From the NCBI GenBank assembly GCA_026119855.1, contig JAOWBW010000006.1:1240001-1304000 (forward strand): a DNA stretch of 64,000 nucleotides. Direction: 5' to 3'. Positions within the stretch are counted from its first letter, which is position 1, and every line of letters begins with the position of its first letter. The DNA is from Campanula takesimana (lineage: Eukaryota; Streptophyta; Magnoliopsida; Asterales; Campanulaceae). The position numbers and the translations under genes were made by a program. Of the stretch, positions 55,970 through 64,000 are shown in pieces. The notes beneath the pieces are model-generated. The model searched no databases. It saw nothing but the letters and a program-made list of their open reading frames with translations, and had not been told where the DNA came from.

Positions 55970-56268
55970 AGCAAAACCAAGATTACATGTTAACTCTACA
56001 CTTACACTGATGAATTGGAAGCGCGCCTTCCGACTATATGGTCATAAGGTGTGCGTCCCAAAGGCTTACAGGGCGCGTAGTTTTGGTTAGGGACAAAAAA
56101 AACATAAATGACACTAAAAGTAAAAGTTAATTGTGTTTCTGTTTAGTCCAAACTAATGAGATTAGTCAGGAACTTAACAAAATATACATAAATCAACAAC
56201 AAATATTAAATAAAAGACTATATATGCAACGGGGTTTGAGAGGCCCAACGCAAGGGTGTCTACATAAC
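55970..56268 (-). repeat. Partial Tat-like LTR (family B-type)
   Basis: On the minus strand a purine tract GCTGAGGGGTTA is followed by TGTAGACACCC, the LTR start. The fragment carries GGAAGCGCGCCTTCC (56021-56035), nearly the same word as the family B LTR at 3616-3631. It is truncated at about 55970 next to a MITE. Confidence 0.65.
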
Positions 56269-56440
56269 CCCTCAGCACTGTGAATTGCGAAGCAAAATGC
56301 ATCAACGAAAGAAAAACATCTTCCTCAAACATCTACAAATAAAATACTCAAGTGAGATTAAGGGATAAAAATTCATGTTATGTAGGCGATTTAATGAATA
56401 CCGCGAAGGATGAAAGTTCATCACTGCTTCTAGGGAATAC

Positions 56441-56840
56441 AAATGACCAAAGTTTACTGTTGTTGACGACTGTGGTTTTACCATCTGCTGAGGATGATCG
56501 CTTAGTTTACCATCAATTGAGGTACTGATGATCGAAGTTTACCGCTTCGATGACCGTGGGCTTACCAACTGCTGTGGAATACGACTTTATTTACCACAGA
56601 TTGAGGTGTGATTTATCGTTGCAAATGATCGTGGGGTTACCTTCTGCTGCGGTTGACCGTTTTATTTTACACTGATGATTGAAATGTGAATGATCAAAGT
56701 TTAATGTGTGGAGGACTTTTGGTATACCATCTGCCATGGATGACTACTTTGTTTGCCACTGACTAAGGTGCTTATAACAAAAGTTTATCGTTGTGGAAGA
56801 CCACTGGTTTACAATCAACTATTGATGACCGTTTAGTTTA
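56441..56840 (-). repeat. Degenerate tandem repeat, about five units of 82-84 bp
   Basis: Units share GATGATCGAAGTTTACCGTT, GTGGGTTTACCATCTGCTG, GGATGACC and AGTTTACCACTGATTGAGGTG. It lies just inside the partial LTR at 55970-56268, the position where Retand-type Tat elements carry tandem repeats; one unit recurs at 52378-52426. Confidence 0.8.
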
Positions 56841-57074
56841 CCACTGATTAAATCAAGAAGTATCAATCAATACTCATGTTTTAGAGGCTATATCCCATAT
56901 AAAAACCAATTAATTTGTATTTTTAGGCCATTTAATCGAGTCCAGATCTCCTGTACTACTTTGTGTGCCTTTCCCTGTGCTACAAGTGATCCAACGGCTT
57001 GCACTCATTAAGATTATCATTATGTTGATATTATCCAATTTTAAACATTAAAACCTAAAAAAGGAAAGTTTTTA

Positions 57075-57349
57075 CTCCCTCCGTCCCGGAGTAAGAGTCA
57101 TACCCCTCATTTGCACGCTTATTAATAAATATTGGAAGTGATGTAAATGTTGTGAGTGTAAACGTAAAGTAGGAGAGAGAATGAGTGGGAGAGAATAATG
57201 AATTGATTGGTGTTGTGAGTATAAAAGTAAAATAGGAGAGAGAATGAGTAGGGTGAATAGTAAAGATTCTTTGCCATTTTAGGAATATGACTTTTACTCT
57301 GGGACGTACCAAAATGGAAAGTAAGACTCTTACTCTCGTACGGAGGGAG
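57075..57349. mobile_element. Stowaway-like MITE
   Basis: CTCCCTCCGTCCCGGAGTAAGAGTC left; inverse of CTCCCTCCGTACGAGAGTAAGAGTC right; TA both sides; 275 bp. A half copy follows at 57358-57470, and 57595-57720 holds degenerate short repeats of TGACACTCAATAACA. Confidence 0.92.
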
Positions 57350-57795
57350 TAGATCCTAGAGTAAGAGTCTCTTTCCTAAAATTGCAAAAAAAAATTACTA
57401 TTCATCTCACTCATTCTCTCTCATACTTTACTTTTATACTCACAACACCAATCAATTTGCAACAAATGACAATTTTGGGAATCAGATTGGCACATTTTCG
57501 GAAGCAGATGAAAAGCTTAATGAGTTCATATTGCAATGTCTATTTATGAAGTTCTTCCGTTTCTCGTTTAACTCTTGCGCCGACTCTCAATAACTCATGT
57601 AATCCTGACACTCAATAACAAACGAATGCACTGAAACTGAATAATACATGCATTGACACTCATAAATACATGCACTAACACTCAATAACACATAAATTGA
57701 CACTCAAAATACATGCACTATCCAAAAAGTTTAAATGTGAATTTGAGATTTGGATCAATGTATACCTGTATTTTCTATAGTTTGGAATAAAGTAC

Positions 57796-58985
57796 CACTA
57801 CAATAAATATGAGTTTTAGAGGCACCCAAATACAAGTAGCATTTTTTTAAGTCAGTGGCATTGGGTTAATGTACCTGCATTGGGTTAATGTCACCTATAG
57901 CGATAACACTAAAGGGGATTAGTGGCCTTTAATGATATAGCAATTTACATTGACACTGAATTTTTTTAAATGTCATTAGATCCAAATTTTTTAGAGAAAA
58001 AATTTGATTAGGTGTCACTGCAAATAAGGGTATTTGCAGCCACCAATCAAAACATGCCACATCAGCAAAATAGCCTTAAATTAGGAAGGCGTTACTTTAG
58101 AGTTGTGAGAACTCTTAACCATGGTCTGTATCTAATTAAGTCAATGTATTTGTTCCTTTTTTTTCCCCATTCACACAGAGATACAAAGAGAAAAGGAAAA
58201 GAAGGGCCCGTCAGTTGTTTCTTTCTCCGTCTTCTCGGATGAAAAGCAATATCAATACACAACATAACTCTTCACTAATCTGACAAAAATTGACTTCAAA
58301 TTTTACATTGTTCTGTTACTTGACTATTTCCCGCTATAACAAGTCATTTGAAACATGAAATTGATTTTATGGATTTTCTACTAATTTTAAATTTCTGGTT
58401 GAGTTTCAAATTTTACATTGTTCATTGTAGCAGATTGATTATGCATATACACATTTATCCTCTGCTGCATTTTTTTTTTAAATAAAAAAATGGCATTCAA
58501 ATAATAACTCTTGAAATACAACAATGTTCTCAATGCAAGAAAAAAAAATCACCGAAACTTCTCTGCTGGGATTAAGTGACAAGCATCTCAGGCTAATGAA
58601 GCTTGATATTGTTCTTCATAGGCGACGATATGCCGTGACTTCTTTCTTTCCTTTCTCTGGGTGTGCATACGAAAAGGAATGAGTTATTGACTTAATTAGA
58701 TATCATTAACCAGTTTTTTTTTTTTTTTTTTAAAGAAAATTTCATTAACCAGGGTTAAGAGTTATCATCTTCTAAAATAACTCTTTCCTAATTTAAGTTA
58801 TTTTGCTGATGTGGTTTGTTCTTATTGGTGGTGCAAATAGTCTCATTTGCAGTGACACCTAACCAAATTTTTTCTCAATTTTTTAATGCCACTCTTTTTT
58901 GAATGCCAACAAATATACATATTTTGTTATTTGTAGCATTGCCACTTATACTAATCCAGAGAAAAGGTCATTTTTACTTGTAGTG
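57796..58985. mobile_element. CACTA-type non-autonomous element with very long inverted arms
   Basis: Ends CACTACAATAAATATGAG and inverse CACTACAAGTAAAAATGACC. Arms of about 370-450 bp pair over blocks such as GGTGTCACTGCAAAT, CACATCAGCAAAATA, TTAAATTAGGAA and CTAATTAAGTCAATA; a central part of about 360 bp is unpaired. Flanking triplets TAC and TAG are a 3-bp duplication with one mismatch at best. No transposase. Confidence 0.7.
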
Positions 58986-59990
58986 TAGTTTTTTAAAAGA
59001 TCAACTCAAATAAATTAGTTATTATCATGTGTTTTATATTTTATGAAAATAGCTAGTTCACTTATAAACTTCACGGCCTAACTCAAAATATTAGTGTTAA
59101 ATACATATAGTTACGTATTTCATATGAATCAGTAAGGTTTAGTTTTATAATTGGGCCAACTATTTGGAGACAAAAATTATCATGTATTTAGGAATGGTAG
59201 TGCATGTAATATTTATCTAATTAATAATGGATGTTACTGAAGACGATGATGATGAAGATGGTAATGAAGATTCTGCCATCTCTCTTTCTCTTCTCAACCT
59301 CTTATTATATTTCTCCTTTTGATAAATCGTTAAATATGTTTTCGGTTTATGCTTTCTTTATTTGCTTCTTTTTTATTAATTGTGCTTTTTGGGTTGCCGC
59401 ATCAGAATTAGAATTTCTCTCATTAGTCGAGAGCTTCTGTTTACTCTACTTCATCGAGAGCCTCTCCTTTCTCTCATTCGTCGAGATCCCATCCCTTCTC
59501 TCCATGATCTCAAAGCCAAATACTTTTCGTTTTAATTTATCATGATCTCAAAGCCATAACTTTTCGTTTGTGGTTTTTGTGAATGTCGGATTTAGACAGT
59601 GTCCAAGTAATACTTGAACAAACATTTGTGCATACCAAGTCATTCTTCATAAGGATATTCAATGGAGAATTGGGTCCAGGGATATCAGAAAATTTATGAT
59701 TCTGGCGAGTTCAAAGGTGATAGTTCAATTGTTTTATTGAGAATAACATATTTCCATTTCAATTTTTATAATTGGGATGAGCCTTTAACCGTTGTGGAGC
59801 GTCATCTTTATCATATTTATTAATGCAAGTATGTTATTCGCTTTAAAAAAAGGTACATATAAATATTCCATCTCCTAATAAATGTGTTTTTTTAAGTGTC
59901 TCAAAATAATTATTCCTTTTTCATAAAATAAATTATTTAATAAAATTTTATTATAATGTACATATTATACAGATAATAAGTAAAATAAGT
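58986..59990. other. Intergenic, no gene supported
   Basis: AT-rich. A 104-codon ORF (59231-59545) is hydrophobic with biased composition and no recognisable domain. Confidence 0.45.
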
Positions 59991-61124
59991 TTTGACCAAT
60001 AAGTCCTTCAGCCACATAAAACAATCAATAAGGACATACATTTTCAAAACTCGCCAAAAAGTCACTAGCTTTTTAGCAAGACCAAAATGCCCTTGAATTT
60101 TTTTAAATGTAATATCTCAAAATTTACAAATCGAAAAAACAATCTGAAACCACCGTTTTAATCGTATCATCAAGACGAATCAAATAAGTACACTCAACAT
60201 ATAATTAAATTTTAGACAAAAAAAATATATTTCAGTTGTAAAATAATTTTTCAGCTGATTTCACAGTTGTATGATTTCTCAGTTGTGTGATTTTACAATT
60301 GTGTCATGTTTTTATTTTTCACTTATAAAATCATTTCTCAACTGATTTTCAAGTTTTATGATTTCACAATTGTGTCATTTCTTTATTTTTCACTTGTAAA
60401 ATTATTTCTCAACTGATTTCACAGTAGTGTGGTTTAACAGTTGTAATAACTGGGACAGGCATTTTTTAGTTGTTAATATAATAAATGAGACATTCATTTC
60501 TCTGTTATTCACACATAAATTTGAGTATAAGAACTTGTACATTGATTTCTCGATTTTCACACATAACTGTAAGTATAATAACTAAAACATTCATTTTTCT
60601 CAGTTGTTCACACATGAGTTGAGTATAACAACTGAGAAATTCATCACTCAGTTTTTTATAAATGACACTCAATTTCACAGTTGTTTCCTGTCAAATTTTC
60701 TTTAATTAATTGTGAATTAAATTTTTCAGTTGCTTAAAACTAAATATTTGATTAATAAATGATACATGCAATGCTACATCATATGTGAAACAACATATAA
60801 CTTAATATTACAATCGTTTAAAGTTAAAAGTGAACATGCCCTTATATACCCTCTAAATAAATGATAAATTAATTTATCTTTTTCTTTTTTAATTAAAAAT
60901 TGAGCAATTCTTCAATTGTGAAGAATACTATTAGTCACACAAAAAAGAAGAAGAAAAGAAATGTGACATTTTGTTTTAAATATATAATAGTTTACAAAAG
61001 AAATAAGAAAGACGGTTGACATAATGGTTAGGAGTCCTACTTAAGACCAAGAGGGTTGAAGGGATTTTAATTAGGTTGAGGGCATTTTTGTCATTTAGAA
61101 AGTGCAAGAGATTTATTGGTTAAA
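59991..61124. repeat. AT-rich dispersed repeat with CAACTGTGAAATCA motifs (copy 2)
   Basis: Reverse complement of 9740-11073 in layout. It starts TTTGACCAATAAGTC and ends near GATTTATTGGTTAAA, which are imperfect inverted ends. The inner part at 60500-60660 repeats an ACACATAANTTGAGTATAANAACT unit about three times at 60-bp spacing. No target duplication found. Confidence 0.6.
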
Positions 61125-61231
61125 TTGATTTCAACCCAGGGACCTTAAGGTAGAATATGAAAATGTATATTTTTATTGGTAAATTCCACTTTCTATAGTG
61201 GACTTATGGGTAAAAATTCTTAAGTAAAACA

Positions 61232-61498
61232 ACCCTCCGTCCCACTTTAATTTTTTTTTTTTAAAATGAGTTTGGACGCAAAAATTAAGAAAAATGTTGA
61301 AGATGTGATGTGTTGTGTGCAGATAGTTGGGTAGGAGAGAGAAAGTGACGTAAGGAATAATAAGTGAGTAATTGTTGTGAGTATAATAAGCGGATCCATT
61401 TATCTAAAAAGTATTAAAGTTTTCATTTTAGAATTTTGTAGATTAAAATAAGACAATTAAAGTTACATTTTTCGTAAATTAAATAAGGATGGAGGTAG
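61232..61498. mobile_element. Stowaway-like MITE, diverged
   Basis: CCCTCCGTCCCACTTTAATTTTTT left; inverse of CTACCTCCATCCTTATTTAATTTACG right; TA on the right. Confidence 0.6.
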
Positions 61499-61536
61499 TA
61501 TAATCTAAAAAGTAATTGTAAAAAAAAAAAGAAATA

Positions 61537-61800
61537 CTCCCTCCGGTCCAAAATAACTGTCACTTTTGGACCAAAATTTTGGTCCAAAATAATTGTCACT
61601 TTTGAGCTAAATGTCACTCTTATCCTTGCATTGAAACTTGTTCTCTATTATTAATTATCTTAGTGTGAGACATTAATGTAAGAAAGTTGCACACTTAATA
61701 GAGGTAAAATTGAAACTTTTGTCACTAAGTCATGATAATTATTACATTTCTTAAGAGTTGTGCAAATGCAAAAAAGACAGTTATTTTGGATCGGAGGGAG
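61537..61800. mobile_element. Stowaway-like MITE
   Basis: CTCCCTCCGGTCCAAAATAACTGTC left; inverse of CTCCCTCCGATCCAAAATAACTGTC right; TA both sides; 264 bp. Confidence 0.92.
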
Positions 61801-61972
61801 TAATAAAGTTACAAAAGATGGTTACAAAATGTGGCTTACAAAATGAGGTGTCATAATTGTGTTGGTGTTTTTAATTAGAGTGTGCCGGGTCCACTATCGA
61901 TGTAGCCAATGAAATATCGCCACCAGATCTCGTATCCTTCATTTTATAAACTTCTGTAAGCCTAGCATTGCC
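61801..61972. mobile_element. MITE of the GGCAATGCTAGG family (copy 6)
   Basis: TAATAAAGTTACAAAAG...GTAAGCCTAGCATTGCC; 172 bp; immediately follows the previous MITE. Confidence 0.78.
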
Positions 61973-61994
61973 AAAAAAATAAATAAAAGTACTA

Positions 61995-62505
61995 CTCCCT
62001 CCGTCCCAGAGTAAGTGTCCACCTTTCCTTTTTAGTCTGTCCCAGAGTAAGTGTCCACTTTCTAAAATGGAAAAGAATCTTTACTATTCATCCCACTCAT
62101 TTTCTCTCGTACTTTACTTTTACACTCATAACACCAATCAATTCACTATTCCCTACCCCACTATCTCTCTCTACCTCATTTTTATACTCACAACACTTGC
62201 ACCACTTTCACTTTTTCTTACACCACTTCAATTTTTTTTAATCCCTGTGCAAATGGAAGGGTGGACATTTAGGGCTCGTTTGGTAGTAAGACATGGATAA
62301 ACATGATTATTTATTTGGTGTACTAATAATCGGTGTATAAATAACACCACCACCCCTTTTTAAGGGATAAATAACAAGAGGATAAGCTTCTTATTGGCTC
62401 CAACCCTCTAATTAGTCCAAGATTTAAAATCCTACCAAACAACTCTATCTCGTATTATTTATCTTATCTCGCTTTTTATCAGGTTACCAAACGACCCTTA
62501 GGGAG
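61995..62505. mobile_element. Stowaway-like MITE with nested Tourist-like MITE
   Basis: CTCCCTCCGTCCCAGAGTAAGTGTCC left; the right end is a shortened GGGAG; TA flanks. Without the nested element it is about 280 bp, like its relatives. Confidence 0.82.
62272..62497. mobile_element. Tourist-like (PIF/Harbinger) MITE
   Basis: GGGCTCGTTTGGTA...TTACCAAACGACCC with TTA duplications (62269-62271, 62498-62500); 226 bp. Confidence 0.9.
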
Positions 62506-62657
62506 TACTAAATTACACCGTTAATCGCTTGAAAAAAAAAAAAGAAATGACGAGCCAGAAAAAAAAAAAAAAAAAAAAAAAAAAACCTACAAAGACCATC
62601 CCGAAACCCAATCCGTCTGATTTCAGTTGAGATAATCCAACTGAAGAGTAATAGAGT

Positions 62658-63545
62658 ATGGATATGTTCTCTCTCACCTCCACCCCACACTACTCACCCT
62701 TCCCCGCCACCATTCTCGCCGGCAAACACCTCTCCACCACCGCCCCTCTCCACTCTTCCACTCGTTCCCATGACTTCACCAACAATCCCAACCCCACCAG
62801 CACCTCATCCTCCTCCTCCTCACCCACATCAAACCACATTTGGCGCTCTAAAAAACCTCCCAAACCCCTCAAACCACCGCCGCCGGCCCCCAAAATCCCC
62901 ATCCCCGACAACTCCCGCAACAACCTACTTAATCCCCAACTTGAATTTCCGACTTCTCCCCAAACCCTCACTAACAAGCTCTGGCTAACCAGAAAACTAT
63001 CTCCCCCACCTCCCCCTCCCACTTCCCCGCCGCTCTCTCTGACAGTGGCTAAAACGGGTTCCGGGAAAACTAACACTGCCAAGTTGGAGGAACCGGCAGA
63101 AATTGACTTTCGGCAAAAGGGTAAAATCTTTGTGGGGAACCTTCCGTTGTGGATAAAGAAGAAAGAGTTTTCTGATTTTTTCCGGCAATTCGGACCAATT
63201 GAGAATGTGATATTGATCAAGGGCTATAATGAGACTGACCGGAATATGGGGTTTGGTTTTATCATATATGGGGGTCCTAGGGCTGACAAGTCAGCGATGA
63301 AGGCGGTGGAGTTTGATGGTGTTGAGTTTCATGGGAGGGTGTTGACTGTGAAGCTGGATGACGGGAGGAGGATGAAAGGAAAGGAAGAGGAGAGAGCTAG
63401 ATGGCTAAGTGGGGATGACAAAGTGGATTATAAGTCGAAATGGCACGAACAAAGGGAAGGTTCCAGGAGAGAGTTTCGTAAGGTATTGGAAACTCGTCCT
63501 GAAGATTGGCAGGCTGTTGTGGGAGCTTTTCAAAAGATTAAGAAG
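62658..63545 (+). CDS. PPR4: First coding exon of a PPR4-type protein (RRM plus PPR), continues beyond the window
   Basis: Codons 1-296 run from ATG 62658 to a donor AAG/GTGTGT at 63545. Residues 1-60 are Ser/Thr-rich and poor in acids, fitting a chloroplast transit peptide; 60-125 are Pro-rich. An RRM spans about 156-234, with RNP2 IFVGNLP (157-163) and RNP1 NMGFGFIIY (196-204). Residues 236-296 (EEERARWLSG...FQKIKK) are the linker before the PPR array. RRM-PPR proteins of this group (maize PPR4, At5g04810) bind chloroplast RNA and are needed for rps12 trans-splicing. The PPR exon is not in the window; 63546-64000 is intron. Reading on past the donor adds 17 chance codons and a stop. Poly-A runs lie just upstream (62530-62585). 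Confidence 0.85.
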
Positions 63546-64000
63546 GTGTGTTTTTATGCTTATGAACATTTTACATTTGTGTTTGGTTGTAACTTGTAAT
63601 GTAGATGCCTTGATAAGGAAAACTATCAGTCTTGTTTGAGCTTCATTGGTAGCTTAGATGTAATTCAAAAATGTAATCTCCGAATTAAAACCATATTTTG
63701 TTGAATTCTGGTCCAAATGAGATATTTGGGAAATCTAATGTAGCTTAAACTGGAAAATGGTAATTGAATAGGCATAATGATGCACTGCTTACTCTTATGA
63801 TAGAGAAGGGATTGTGGAGTTCAACAATGATATTTTTATTGAGAGAGATAATGTTATTGTTTTTATTCTCTGAGTACTTGATATATGTAACTGCCTTAAT
63901 TGGAGAAAAGTTTGTACTTTTCTTCGTATACATTTCTGTTAGGTGCAATGGAACCCGTATAGAGTAATGAAAGGCGTATGAAAAAATAAGGACCCAGTGT
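63546..64000 (+). other. Start of intron 1 of the PPR4-type gene
   Basis: Starts GTGTGTTTTT, is AT-rich and has no PPR-coding sequence, so the acceptor lies outside the window. Confidence 0.6.

Noticed and set aside
59231..59545. 104-codon ORF starting MLLKTMMMKM
   Set aside because: Biased hydrophobic composition, no domain, no promoter or neighbouring support.
62690..63220. 176-codon minus-strand ORF opposite the PPR4-type exon
   Set aside because: Shadow of the GC-rich, Pro/Ser-coding + strand exon.

Overview
This is a TE-rich stretch of nuclear plant DNA, most likely from a eudicot. Three cellular genes can be read, all on the + strand: a DYW-class pentatricopeptide (PPR) gene at 31072-32937, a cytosolic ribosomal protein eS17 (RPS17) gene with its coding exon at 39005-39442, and the first coding exon of an RRM-PPR gene of the PPR4 type at 62658-63545, cut by the window end. 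From memory this order matches Arabidopsis At5g04780 (PPR), At5g04800 (RPS17) and At5g04810 (PPR4), so the window looks like a conserved micro-block spread over about 32 kb by insertions. RPS17 seems to have a leader exon near 34.15 kb with a ribosomal-type promoter, giving a 5'-UTR intron of about 4.8 kb filled with small transposons and SINEs.

Almost everything else is mobile. Left part (1-27.6 kb): a decayed Tekay/Del-like element (1-1700); a Tat-clade Ty3/Gypsy element on the minus strand (about 9.5 kb down to 1.92 kb) whose second RNase H is split by a solo LTR that itself holds another solo LTR; a nested hAT-in-Stowaway pair (12.6-13.5 kb); a 4-kb solo LTR (13747-17789); a short-LTR element (18626-20060); and a Copia-like element without pol (20270-26004) whose 5' LTR holds a 2.5-kb solo LTR. 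Middle (28-41 kb): an internally deleted hAT (28071-30966) ending 105 bp before the PPR start codon, a 42-bp Stowaway-like hairpin in its transposase intron, the PPR and RPS17 genes, SINEs and MITEs. Right part (41-62.5 kb): a miniature-LTR cluster holding three hAT-type elements, a Tat element with an antisense plant-mobile-domain (PMD) gene next to its 3' LTR, a Copia-like solo LTR, a 235-bp TRIM with only 26 bp between its LTRs, tandem repeats, a CACTA-type long-inverted-repeat element, and many Stowaway and Tourist MITEs.

The most unusual pattern runs across families. LTRs of clearly different lineages each carry several copies of a short CpG-rich near-palindrome, a different word in each family. 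Where a TATA box is visible, the words lie about 40-270 bp upstream of it. In one Tat element the same word occurs in the LTR and upstream of its antisense PMD gene. Two related LTR families keep the flanking context but have swapped the word. hAT elements here show a parallel: shared termini but different subterminal words.

Target-site duplications were read directly for most elements; superfamily names are inferred from termini, TSD length and domains. No database search was possible.
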